From Nocardioides conyzicola (lineage in GTDB: Bacteria; Actinomycetota; Actinomycetes; Propionibacteriales; Nocardioidaceae), in contig NZ_BAABKM010000003.1 of the NCBI RefSeq assembly GCF_039543825.1, positions 124,001 through 188,000 of the forward strand: a DNA stretch of 64,000 nt. The letters run 5' to 3'. The translations under genes and the position numbers were made by a program. Below, piece by piece: positions 24,820 to 32,081 of this stretch (positions are counted from its first letter, which is position 1; every line of letters begins with the position of its first letter). The notes under the pieces are model-generated. The model was given only the letters and a program-made list of their open reading frames with translations. It was not told where the DNA came from and ran no database searches.

Positions 24820-26136
24820 GTGGGCACGATGACAGGGACTGACCCGTATGTGCCCGGCCACGGGGACGCGTCGTACGACGTCTCGCACTACGTGCTCGAC
24901 CTCGGCTACCGCCCTGAGGGCAACCGTCTCGACGGCGAGGCCACGCTGACCTGCGTGGCCGTGGACGACGTCGTCCGGCTCCGCCTGGACCTGCACCACC
25001 TGCGCGTCTCCCGGGTGAGCGTCGACGGCAAGCCGCCGGCCCGCTACACCCACCGCGACGGCGGGGTGGCGATCTGGCTGGACTCCCCCATCGCGGCCGG
25101 CACCGAGTTCGAGGTGCGGGTCAAGTACTCCGGCCAGCCGGCGGTGATGAAGAGCAAGACCCTCGGCGACGCCGGCTGGGAGGAGCTCACCGACGGCGTC
25201 ATCGTCGCGGCCCAGCCGCACGGCGCCCCGTCGTGGTTCCCCTGCAACGACCGGCCCGACGACAAGGCCACCTACGACTTCACCGTGACGGCGCCCGCGG
25301 GCTACGAGGTCGCGCTGAGCGGCGACCTCGTCGGTACGTCGCGCCGCAGCTCGGCCGTCAGCTGGCGCTACGAGCAGCGCGCGCCGATGGCGACGTACCT
25401 CGCGACCTGCCAGATCGGCCGCTACGCCGTCACCGAGCAGGACGGGCCGGTGCCGCTGCGCGTGCTCGCGCCCGAGGACGTGGCGGGCGACGGCTTCGAC
25501 GCGAGCTTCGGCCGACAGCCGGAGATGATGCGCTTCTTCGTCGACCGGTTCGGCGCCTACCCCTTCGACGGCTACACGACCGTCATCACCGACGACGACC
25601 TCGAGATCCCGCTGGAGTCGCAGTCGCTGTCGACCTTCGGCCGCAACTTCTGCGTCGACTCGTGGGACACCATTCGGCTGGTCGCGCACGAGATGGCGCA
25701 CCAGTGGTTCGGCAACGCGGTGACGCTGCGGCGCTGGCAGGACATCTGGCTGCACGAGGGCTTCGCCTGCTACGCCGAGTGGCTCTGGTCGGAGGAGTCG
25801 GGCGGCGACAGCGCCGACGACTGGGCGCGGACCCACCACAAGAAGCTCGACGGCAAGGACCAGGACCTCCTGCTCGCCGACCCGGGTCCGGAGCTGATGT
25901 TCGACGACCGGGTCTACAAGCGCGGCGCGCTCACCCTCCACGCCCTGCGCGTCGAGCTCGGCGAGGAGCCGTTCTTCCAGCTGCTCCGCGCCTGGGTCGC
26001 CGCGCACACCGGCGGCTCGGTCACCACCGAGGACTTCATCGGCTTCTGCGAGAGCGAGACCGGCCGGGACCTCACGGACCTGTTCGACGCGTGGCTCTTC
26101 CAGACGGACCTGCCGCCGCTGCCCGCTGCGGTGTGA
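24820..26136 (+). CDS. M1-family zinc metallopeptidase
   Basis: A 438-aa peptidase with the zinc signature HEMAHQWFGN and the third ligand in WLHEGFACYAE. It is short for an M1 enzyme: it has the N-terminal beta domain and the thermolysin-like domain but lacks the long C-terminal helical domain. The exopeptidase motif GAMEN is not recognisable; the segment before the zinc site reads DDLEIPLESQSL. There is no signal peptide, so it is cytosolic. The start GTG abuts the NRPS stop and uses AGAGGA inside the NRPS gene, so translation is coupled. A role in trimming or degrading the NRPS product, or in self-protection, is inference from position. Its end overlaps the opposite PPTase gene by 65 bp. 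Confidence 0.93.
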   Translation: MGTMTGTDPYVPGHGDASYDVSHYVLDLGYRPEGNRLDGEATLTCVAVDDVVRLRLDLHHLRVSRVSVDGKPPARYTHRDGGVAIWLDSPIAAGTEFEVRVKYSGQPAVMKSKTLGDAGWEELTDGVIVAAQPHGAPSWFPCNDRPDDKATYDFTVTAPAGYEVALSGDLVGTSRRSSAVSWRYEQRAPMATYLATCQIGRYAVTEQDGPVPLRVLAPEDVAGDGFDASFGRQPEMMRFFVDRFGAYPFDGYTTVITDDDLEIPLESQSLSTFGRNFCVDSWDTIRLVAHEMAHQWFGNAVTLRRWQDIWLHEGFACYAEWLWSEESGGDSADDWARTHHKKLDGKDQDLLLADPGPELMFDDRVYKRGALTLHALRVELGEEPFFQLLRAWVAAHTGGSVTTEDFIGFCESETGRDLTDLFDAWLFQTDLPPLPAAV

Positions 26137-26608
26137 GCCAGGCGACCGCGGCGACGTAGCCGTCGGGCGCCTCCAGGTCGATCCAGGCCTCGGCGCCGAG
26201 CACGACCGCGGTCATCGGCCGGGCCAGACCGACGCCGTACATCTTGAGCACGGCCTCCTTGCGCGCCCAGACCCGTGCCTGCTCGAGCGCGTCAGCGGCC
26301 ACCTCGCCCGGCGCCAGCACCAGCTCAGGCTGCCAGCGCGCGGCGACCTCGGCGACCGACTCGACGTCGACGCCGACCGCTCCGTCGGTCGCCACCGCCG
26401 TCACCAGGTGCGGGCCTGACCGGGCGAGCGAGACCGCGACGTCGCGCCCGTCGTACGTCGCCCACGGTCGGCCGTGCGCCGCGGAGCCGCACCGTCCGCA
26501 CAGGCGTCCGGTCCGAGCCTCGCCGTCGCCGTACGCCCAGCCCAGGTGCGCCGCCAACGCGTCGTCGGCGGCGCGCGCCGAGTCGTGCCAGGCGACGTCG
26601 ATCGTCAA
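26072..26608 (-). CDS. 4'-phosphopantetheinyl transferase superfamily protein (Sfp type)
   Basis: A 178-aa enzyme that transfers phosphopantetheine from coenzyme A to a carrier-protein serine. Motifs: CGSAAHGRPWA (the GRP element), AVGVDVESV with the Mg-binding Asp/Glu, and VWARKEAVLKMYGVGL (the WxxKEA box). It is shorter than Bacillus Sfp but complete in its core. It starts at a TTG 38 bp after glyA and is probably in the glyA transcript. It is convergent with the NRPS/M1 pair, whose thiolation domain needs this activity, so it is the natural activator of that NRPS (inference). Its 3' end is antisense to the last 65 bp of the peptidase gene. Confidence 0.9.
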   Translation of the reverse strand: MTIDVAWHDSARAADDALAAHLGWAYGDGEARTGRLCGRCGSAAHGRPWATYDGRDVAVSLARSGPHLVTAVATDGAVGVDVESVAEVAARWQPELVLAPGEVAADALEQARVWARKEAVLKMYGVGLARPMTAVVLGAEAWIDLEAPDGYVAAVAWLTPQRAAAAGPSGRATRRTGP

Positions 26609-26646
26609 CTCAGCTCGAAGGCCACGTCGGTATCTCGCTTCGCTCG

Positions 26647-28095
26647 CTACGAGAGGTTCAGACCTGGGTAGAGCGGGTGCTTGTCGAGCATCTCCGCCGA
26701 CGCGGCCTTCACCTTGTCGGCCACCCCGTCGCCCAGCTCGTACGACGCCTTCGACGGCCCGCCCGCCTTGGTGGTGCCGGGCTGGGTGTTCTGCAGGACG
26801 TGGACGATCAGCTCCGCGACGTTGTCGAACTCGTCGTGGCCGAAGCCGCGGGTCGTCAGCGCCGGGGTGCCGAGGCGGACGCCGGAGGTGTACCAGGCGC
26901 CGTTGGGGTCGGACGGCACCGAGTTGCGGTTGGTGACCACGCCGGCGTCGAGCAGCGCCGACTCCGCCTGGCGGCCGGTGAGGCCGAAGGACGACACGTC
27001 GAGCAGCACGAGGTGGTTGTCGGTGCCGTCGGTGACCAGCTTGGCGCCGCGGCTCATGAAGCCGTCGGCGAGCGACTTGGCGTTGTCGGCGACCTGCTGC
27101 GCGTAGGTCTGGAACGCCGGCTGACGGGCCTCCGCGAGCGCGACGGCCTTGGCCGCCATCACGTGCGAGAGCGGGCCGCCCAGGACCATCGGGCAGCCGC
27201 GGTCGACGCTCGGTGCGTACTCCTCCGTCGCCAGCACCATGCCGCCGCGCGGGCCGCGCAGGGACTTGTGGGTCGTGGTCGTCACGACGTGGGCGTGCGG
27301 CACCGGGTCCTCGTCGCCCGTGAAGACCTTGCCCGCGACCAGCCCGGCGAAGTGCGCCATGTCGACCATCAGGGTGGCGCCGACCTCGTCGGCGATCTCG
27401 CGCATCTTGGCGAAGTTCACGCGACGCGGGTACGCCGAGTAGCCCGCGACCAGCACCAGCGGCTTGAACTCCTTGGCCTTTGCGCGGACCACGTCGTAGT
27501 CGAGCAGCCCGGTCTCCGGGTCGGTGCCGTACTGCTGCTGGTGGAACATCTTGCCGCTGATGTTGGGCCGGAAGCCGTGGGTCAGGTGGCCGCCGGCGTC
27601 GAGGGCCATGCCGAGCAGGCGCTGGTTGCCGAGCTCGTGACGCAGCTCCTCCCAGCCCTCGTCGGTCAGGTCGTTCACGTTCTTCTTCTCCAGGCGCTCG
27701 AGCCACGGGCCCTCGACCCGGTGGGCGAGGATCGACCAGAACGCGACCAGGTTGGCGTCGATGCCGGAGTGCGGCTGGGCGTAGGCGTACTCGGCGCCGA
27801 AGAGCTCGCGGGCGTGCTCGGCGGCGAGCGCCTCGACGGTGTCGACGTTCTGGCAGCCGGCGTAGAAGCGGTGGCCGACCGTGCCCTCGGCGTACTTGTC
27901 GCTCAGCCAGGTGCCCATGGTCAGCAGCACGGCGGGCGAGGCGTAGTTCTCGCTCGCGATCAGCTTCAGCGAGCTGCGCTGGTCGGCGAGCTCCTTGCGG
28001 GTGGCGTCCGCGATCCGGGGCTCGACCGAGGCGATCACCTCGAGGGCCTGCTGGTAGGCGCTGCTGGTCAGGGCGGAGAGGTGCGCGTCGCTCAT
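26647..28095 (-). CDS. glyA: serine hydroxymethyltransferase
   Basis: A 482-aa PLP enzyme converting serine and tetrahydrofolate to glycine and methylene-tetrahydrofolate. Substrate and cofactor regions are intact: [26 protein letters not shown], the PLP-lysine motif [15 protein letters not shown], and [14 protein letters not shown]. It is about 55 residues longer than the usual bacterial enzyme because of an insertion around the [17 protein letters not shown] region, as in the long actinobacterial SHMT subtype. The downstream PPTase gene is probably co-transcribed. The start ATG has a TACGCT box 7 nt upstream and no ribosome site. Confidence 0.97.
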   Translation of the reverse strand: MSDAHLSALTSSAYQQALEVIASVEPRIADATRKELADQRSSLKLIASENYASPAVLLTMGTWLSDKYAEGTVGHRFYAGCQNVDTVEALAAEHARELFGAEYAYAQPHSGIDANLVAFWSILAHRVEGPWLERLEKKNVNDLTDEGWEELRHELGNQRLLGMALDAGGHLTHGFRPNISGKMFHQQQYGTDPETGLLDYDVVRAKAKEFKPLVLVAGYSAYPRRVNFAKMREIADEVGATLMVDMAHFAGLVAGKVFTGDEDPVPHAHVVTTTTHKSLRGPRGGMVLATEEYAPSVDRGCPMVLGGPLSHVMAAKAVALAEARQPAFQTYAQQVADNAKSLADGFMSRGAKLVTDGTDNHLVLLDVSSFGLTGRQAESALLDAGVVTNRNSVPSDPNGAWYTSGVRLGTPALTTRGFGHDEFDNVAELIVHVLQNTQPGTTKAGGPSKASYELGDGVADKVKAASAEMLDKHPLYPGLNLS

Positions 28096-28102
28096 GCGGC
28101 TC

Positions 28103-28108
28103 AGCGTA
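28103..28108 (-). promoter_or_regulatory. -10 box of a leaderless glyA promoter
   Basis: TACGCT on the minus strand, 7 nt before the glyA ATG. Confidence 0.5.
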
Positions 28109-28270
28109 GTGGGGCCGTACGACGCCGATCGAGCGGCTCGGGCCGCCCCCGGAGTGTGACGTGGGCCGCACCGGGCGGGGTCGGCCGCCCGGCGCGGCCC
28201 GCCGTGTCTCGCATGTTGGATCCTCGTCCCACATCATGGGATTTCGCCTTGTGGGGAGGGCGTCCGGACC

Positions 28271-28372
28271 GTGAGACTGCTTGACATGACCGCTGCGACG
28301 CAGACGTACCTCGTGGTTCGACGCCACGTGGACTTCGGGCGTACCCGCAGCTCCATGTGTTGGCCCTCCTGA
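28271..28372 (+). CDS. cysteine-sensing leader peptide of the sulfite reductase operon
   Basis: A 33-aa peptide ending in VVRRHVDFGRTRSSMCW then PS. The RRHVD, then R, then SSxxC pattern matches the short putative leader peptides found before sulfur-assimilation genes in streptomycetes and related actinobacteria. There a Cys codon near the end makes ribosomes stall when charged tRNA-Cys is scarce. The GTG start has GGGGAGGG about 10 nt upstream; an in-frame ATG at 28286 would give 28 aa but has no ribosome site. The Cys codon is TGT, followed by Trp, Pro, Ser and stop. It lies 103 bp before the sulfite reductase start with a hairpin between. A role in attenuation is inferred from family and position. 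Confidence 0.8.
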   Translation: MRLLDMTAATQTYLVVRRHVDFGRTRSSMCWPS

Positions 28373-28410
28373 CGTACAGAGCCTGACCAGCCGCCCATCA
28401 CGCAGCTGAC

Positions 28411-28437
28411 CGGACCAGGGCATCGACGCCCGGTCCG
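28411..28437 (+). promoter_or_regulatory. candidate attenuator or anti-attenuator hairpin
   Basis: CGGACC pairs with GGTCCG and GGGC with GCCC around a 6-nt loop, with one bulged A. It lies between the leader peptide stop and the sulfite reductase ribosome site. There is no T-run, so it may act on translation or through Rho. Confidence 0.45.
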
Positions 28438-28475
28438 AGCGTCGCTGCCACCGTCGTCAAGGAATGCCTCGCCTG

Positions 28476-30200
28476 ATGTCTGACCTGCGCTACACCGCCA
28501 AGGCCGCCGCCCACACCGAGATCCCGCGCCCCAAGCGCGGCGAGGGGCAGTGGGCGCTCGGCTACACCGAGCCGCTGAACAAGAACGAGCAGTCCAAGAA
28601 GGACGACAGCCCGCTCAACGTCCGCGACCGGATCCTCTACACCTACTCCAAGCGCGGCTTCGCCTCGATCGACCCCGCCGACCTGCGTGGCCGCTTCCGG
28701 TGGATGGGCCTCTACACGCAGCGCGCCCCGGGCTTCGACGGCGGCAAGACGGCTACGCTCGAGGAGGAGGAGCTCGACGACGAGTTCTTCATGATGCGGG
28801 TCCGCTCGGACGGCGCGCTCCTCTCGCACGACGCCGTACGCGCCCTCGGCACCATCGGCGTCGACTTCGCCCGGGACACCGCCGACGTCACCGACCGCGA
28901 GAACATCCAGTACCACTGGATCCGGATCGAGGACGTGCCCGCGATCTGGGAGCGGCTCGAGGCCGCCGGCCTGGACACCATGGAGGCGTGTGGCGACTCG
29001 CCGCGGCCCTTCCTCGGCTCGCCGGTCGCCGGCGTCGCCAAGGACGAGATCATCGACGGCTCCGCGGCTCTGGAGGAGATCAAGCGGCGCTTCATCGGGC
29101 ACCCGGACTACGCCAACTTCCCGCGCAAGTTCAAGACCGCGCTGACCGGGCACCCGGGCCACGACGTCTCCCCCGAGACCAACGACATCTCCTTCGTCGG
29201 CACCGTGCACCCCGAGCTCGGCCCCGGCTTCGACCTGTGGGTCGGCGGCGGCCTGTCCACCAACCCGATGCTGGCGCAGAAGATGGGTGTCTGGATCCCG
29301 GTCGACGAGGTCGCCGACGCCTGGGAGGGCGTCGCGTCGATCTTCCGCGACTACGGCTACCGCCGGCTGCGCTCGCGGGCGCGCCTGAAGTTCCTGGTCG
29401 CCGACTGGGGCATCGAAAAGTTCCGCGAGGTCCTCGAGAACGAGTACCTCGACCGCAAGCTGGTCTCCTGCGAGTCGCCCGGCTCCCCCGTCGGCCACCG
29501 CGACCACATCGGCGTGCACGAGCAGAAGGACGGCAAGCTCTACGTCGGCATCGCGCCGACCGCCGGCCGCGTGTCCGGCACGATCCTCGTGCAGCTCGCC
29601 GACCTGATCGAGGAGTACGGCGTCGCGGGCGCCCGGCTCACGCCGTACCAGAAGATCGTGCTGGTGGGTGTCGAGCCCGCCGTCGTCGAGGAGCTCGTCG
29701 AGAAGCTCGACGCGATCGGGCTCTCGGCCCGGCCGTCCAACTGGCGCCGCAACACGATGGCCTGCACCGGCATCGAGTTCTGCAAGCTGGCGATCGTCGA
29801 CACCAAGGAGCGCGCGCGCACCCTGGTCGGCGAGCTCGAGAAGCGCTTCCCGACGCTGGACACGCCGATCACCGTCAACGTCAACGGCTGCCCCAACGCC
29901 TGTGCCCGCACGCAGATCGCCGACATCGGCCTCAAGGGTCAGCTGGTCATGCACGAGGGCGAGCAGGTCGAGGGCTTCCAGGTGCACCTCGGCGGCGCGA
30001 CCGGACTGCAGGCCAACTTCGGCCGCAAGCTGCGTGCCCACAAGGTCACCAGCGCCGGGCTCGACGACTACATCACCACCGTCGTGACGAACTTCCTGGC
30101 CGACCGCGAGGACGGCGAGCTGTTCGCCACCTGGGTCGCCCGGGCCGACGAGGACCTGCTGCGCGGCGACAAGCTGCTGGAGGGGGTGGCGACGCCATGA
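28476..30200 (+). CDS. sir: ferredoxin-dependent sulfite reductase (NirA/SirA type)
   Basis: A 574-aa sirohaem enzyme reducing sulfite to sulfide with six electrons from ferredoxin. The 4Fe-4S/sirohaem cysteines are all present: ACTGIEFCKLA (Cys430 and Cys436) and NGCPNACAR (Cys472 and Cys476). The N-terminal half carries the first ferredoxin-like repeat (MGLYTQR and ENIQYHWIRIEDV). Family members also act on nitrite, but APS reductase and a sirohydrochlorin chelatase downstream make sulfite the likely substrate. The ATG at 28476 was chosen because AAGGA lies 12 nt upstream; an ATG 4 codons earlier overlaps that site. Its stop overlaps the next start as ATGA. Confidence 0.95.
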   Translation: MSDLRYTAKAAAHTEIPRPKRGEGQWALGYTEPLNKNEQSKKDDSPLNVRDRILYTYSKRGFASIDPADLRGRFRWMGLYTQRAPGFDGGKTATLEEEELDDEFFMMRVRSDGALLSHDAVRALGTIGVDFARDTADVTDRENIQYHWIRIEDVPAIWERLEAAGLDTMEACGDSPRPFLGSPVAGVAKDEIIDGSAALEEIKRRFIGHPDYANFPRKFKTALTGHPGHDVSPETNDISFVGTVHPELGPGFDLWVGGGLSTNPMLAQKMGVWIPVDEVADAWEGVASIFRDYGYRRLRSRARLKFLVADWGIEKFREVLENEYLDRKLVSCESPGSPVGHRDHIGVHEQKDGKLYVGIAPTAGRVSGTILVQLADLIEEYGVAGARLTPYQKIVLVGVEPAVVEELVEKLDAIGLSARPSNWRRNTMACTGIEFCKLAIVDTKERARTLVGELEKRFPTLDTPITVNVNGCPNACARTQIADIGLKGQLVMHEGEQVEGFQVHLGGATGLQANFGRKLRAHKVTSAGLDDYITTVVTNFLADREDGELFATWVARADEDLLRGDKLLEGVATP

Positions 30201-30382
30201 GCGAACGCGCCGTGCCCTTCCACTGCCCCTTCTGCGGCGAGCAGGACCTGCGCCCGCACGAGGTCGTCTCGGAGAGCGGCGAGATCAGCTCGCCGCACGG
30301 CACCTGGGAATGCCGAGGATGCCTGCGTGCTTTCAGCCTGAAGATGCTCGGCTTGATCCGACCGTCAGGAGCCCACTCATGA
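30197..30382 (+). CDS. small zinc-ribbon protein between sulfite reductase and APS reductase
   Basis: A 61-aa protein with two CxxC knuckles: HCPFCGEQDL near residue 10 and ECRGCLRAF near residue 42. This is the spacing of a zinc ribbon that binds one zinc. It overlaps both neighbours by ATGA, so it is translated in fixed proportion with them. The operon position suggests a structural or redox helper for sulfite or APS reduction, or a zinc/thiol sensor. No function is established that I know of. Confidence 0.85.
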   Translation: MSERAVPFHCPFCGEQDLRPHEVVSESGEISSPHGTWECRGCLRAFSLKMLGLIRPSGAHS

Positions 30383-31122
30383 GCGTGACCACGACGACCG
30401 CGCGCAACAAGCGTGGGATCGACACCGCCGGCCGGTCGCCGGAGGAGCTGCGCGAGCTGGTGTCCCACTGGGGCGCCGAGCTCGAGCTGGCCCCCGCCGA
30501 GGTGATCGTCGAGTGGGCGGCCGCGACCTTCGGGGAGCGCTTCTGCGTCACGTCCTCGATGGGCGACGCCGTGCTGACCGACGTGGTCTCCAAGGTCGTG
30601 CCGGGCATCGACGTGCTCTTCCTCGACACCGGCTACCACTTCGTCGAGACGATCGGCACCCGCGACGCGGTCGAGGCGACGATGCCGGTCAACCTGATCT
30701 CGATCACGCCCGTGCAGTCGGTGGCGGAGCAGGACGCGACGTACGGCAAGGACCTGTACAAGACCGACCCCGACCTGTGCTGCAAGCTGCGCAAGGTCGA
30801 GCCGCTGGCCGCCCGCCTGGCCGACTACGACGCCTGGGCGACCGGGCTGCGCCGGGCCGAGACCAAGAACCGGGTCATCGCGCCGGTGATCGGCTGGGAC
30901 GCCAAGAAGGCCAAGGTCAAGATCTCGCCGCTGGCCCGCTGGTCCGACGAGCAGGTCGAGAAGTACATGGCCGACAACGGCATCCTGGTCAACCCGCTCG
31001 TGTACGACGGCTACCCCTCGATCGGGTGCTGGCCGTGCACCCGGCGCGTGGCCCCCGGCGAGGACCCGCGCAGCGGGCGCTGGGCCGGCACCAACAAGAC
31101 CGAGTGCGGGATCCACTCATGA
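30379..31122 (+). CDS. cysH: adenylylsulfate (APS) reductase
   Basis: A 247-aa thioredoxin-dependent reductase making sulfite from adenosine phosphosulfate. The four iron-sulfur cysteines typical of APS-using enzymes are there: DLCCKLRKVEPL (Cys134, Cys135) and GCWPCTRRV (Cys217, Cys220). The catalytic Cys243 lies in KTECGIH at the C-terminus. The P-loop-like SSMGDAVL replaces the classical motif, as usual. The start ATG overlaps the zinc-ribbon stop. Sulfate adenylyltransferase genes (cysD/cysN) are not in this cluster and must be elsewhere. Confidence 0.95.
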   Translation: MSVTTTTARNKRGIDTAGRSPEELRELVSHWGAELELAPAEVIVEWAAATFGERFCVTSSMGDAVLTDVVSKVVPGIDVLFLDTGYHFVETIGTRDAVEATMPVNLISITPVQSVAEQDATYGKDLYKTDPDLCCKLRKVEPLAARLADYDAWATGLRRAETKNRVIAPVIGWDAKKAKVKISPLARWSDEQVEKYMADNGILVNPLVYDGYPSIGCWPCTRRVAPGEDPRSGRWAGTNKTECGIHS

Positions 31123-31205
31123 GGACCCGCACCCTGCAGACCGGCAGCGTGGCCGGCCGTGCACTCGCATTCCCCGAAGCACGCACAGGTAAGGAGGCGG
31201 CGTGA
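31119..31205 (+). CDS. possible 28-aa coupling peptide
   Basis: A short frame (MRTRTLQTG to GKEAA) starts at an ATGA overlap with the cysH stop and ends at a TGA overlapping the next gene's possible GTG. It has no recognisable domain. It may serve only to carry ribosomes across the 82-bp gap, or be non-coding; the gap also holds the strong AAGGAGG site of the next gene. Confidence 0.3.
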   Translation: MRTRTLQTGSVAGRALAFPEARTGKEAA

Positions 31206-31948
31206 TGGCTGCTCCTGCTCTGGTGGCCCTGGCTCACGGCAGTCGTGACCCCCGGTCCGCCGCAACGATCAAGGCCCTCGTCGACGAGGTCAAGGCGATG
31301 CGCCCCGACCTCAAGGTCGAGGCCGCGTTCCTCGAGCTGTCGAAGCCGTCTTTCCAGACGGTCGTCGACCGGCTCGTGAAGGCCGGTCACGACGAGATCG
31401 TCGTCGTGCCGCTGCTGCTCACCGAGGCCTACCACGCCAAGGTCGACGTCCCGAGCGCCGTCACCGAGGCGACGACCCGGCACCCCGGCGTACAGATCCG
31501 GGCCACGTCGATCCTGGGCCTGGAGGCGCACTTCCTCGAGGTGCTGGACCTGCGGATGCGGGAGGCGCTCGCGGCCTCCCGGGTGCGCGAGCTCGACGCG
31601 CTGGTGCTGGCCGCTGCCGGGTCGAGCGATCCGCTGGCCAACCAGGCCGTCGCGCGGCTCGCCCGCGTCTGGGGCGCCCGGCACAAGCTGCCCGTGACCG
31701 CGGCGTTCGCGTCCGCCTCGCCGCCGGCGACGGGCGAGGCCGTCCGCACGTTCCGTGCCGAGGGACGCCGGCACATCGCCGTCGCCTCGCTCTTCCTGGC
31801 CCCGGGCTTCCTCCCGGACCGGGCCGCGGAGCTCGCCCTCGAGGCCGGTGCGATCGCGGTCTCCGCGCCGCTGGGTGCGCACCCGGAGCTGGCCCGCACG
31901 ATCCTCGCCCGCTACGCCGTCGGCGCGGTCGAGCTGGTCCCCGTCTGA
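31205..31948 (+). CDS. sirohydrochlorin chelatase family protein (CbiX/SirB)
   Basis: A 247-aa protein made of two CbiX-like halves. The metal-site histidines are visible in LVALAHGSRDPR (His11) and LLLTEAYHAKVD. The second half (LAAAGSSDP, ASLFLAPGFLPDR) has lost the matching histidines, as is common. It should insert Fe2+ into sirohydrochlorin to make sirohaem, the cofactor of the sulfite reductase at the head of this operon. The ATG has AAGGAGG about 7 nt upstream; an overlapping GTG one codon earlier is possible. Confidence 0.92.
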   Translation: MAAPALVALAHGSRDPRSAATIKALVDEVKAMRPDLKVEAAFLELSKPSFQTVVDRLVKAGHDEIVVVPLLLTEAYHAKVDVPSAVTEATTRHPGVQIRATSILGLEAHFLEVLDLRMREALAASRVRELDALVLAAAGSSDPLANQAVARLARVWGARHKLPVTAAFASASPPATGEAVRTFRAEGRRHIAVASLFLAPGFLPDRAAELALEAGAIAVSAPLGAHPELARTILARYAVGAVELVPV

Positions 31949-31951
31949 CGC

Positions 31952-32012
31952 CGAGTCGGCGCCAGTTTGCACAAACTGGCGCCGACTCGACTGCAATGTG
32001 GCGCCGACTCGG
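31952..32012. repeat. long palindrome plus extra half-copy after the sulfur operon
   Basis: An 18-bp perfect inverted repeat (CGAGTCGGCGCCAGTTTG) with a 2-nt centre spans 31952-31989. A third copy of one arm (TGGCGCCGACTCGG) follows at 31999-32012. It can terminate the operon as a hairpin, although no T-run follows. Its arm-palindrome-arm layout recalls REP-like elements. Confidence 0.65.
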
Positions 32013-32069
32013 CACTTGGGGGCAGTCGGGTGGTACCTCAGGTGGAGGCGGGTGACCCACCCCGTTTCC

Positions 32070-32075
32070 TAGCGT
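32070..32075 (+). promoter_or_regulatory. -10 box of a leaderless promoter for the D-Ala operon
   Basis: TAGCGT lies 6 nt before the ATG of the VanX-like gene; no ribosome site is present. Confidence 0.5.
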
Positions 32076-32081
32076 CGAAGC

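Larger units (their letters stand above)
28109..28475 (+). promoter_or_regulatory. leader region of the sulfate-reduction operon
   Basis: This 367-bp interval between divergent glyA and sulfite reductase holds no conventional gene. It contains the cysteine leader peptide and a downstream hairpin, listed separately. No match to known actinobacterial SAM or cobalamin riboswitch cores was seen. Confidence 0.6.

Noticed and set aside
20923..26007. A very long minus-strand open frame antisense to the Pls-like and M1 genes
   Set aside because: It is the GC-skew shadow of real genes: Val/Asp/Arg/Gly-rich, no domain, no usable start, and the plus-strand frames carry all conserved motifs.
28109..28270. 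SAM or cobalamin riboswitch before sulfite reductase
   Set aside because: No conserved core such as a B12 box was visible; the cysteine leader peptide explains the region better.
28281..28286. TTGACA as -35 box for sulfite reductase
   Set aside because: No -10 box stands at 16-18 nt, and the sequence lies inside the leader peptide frame.
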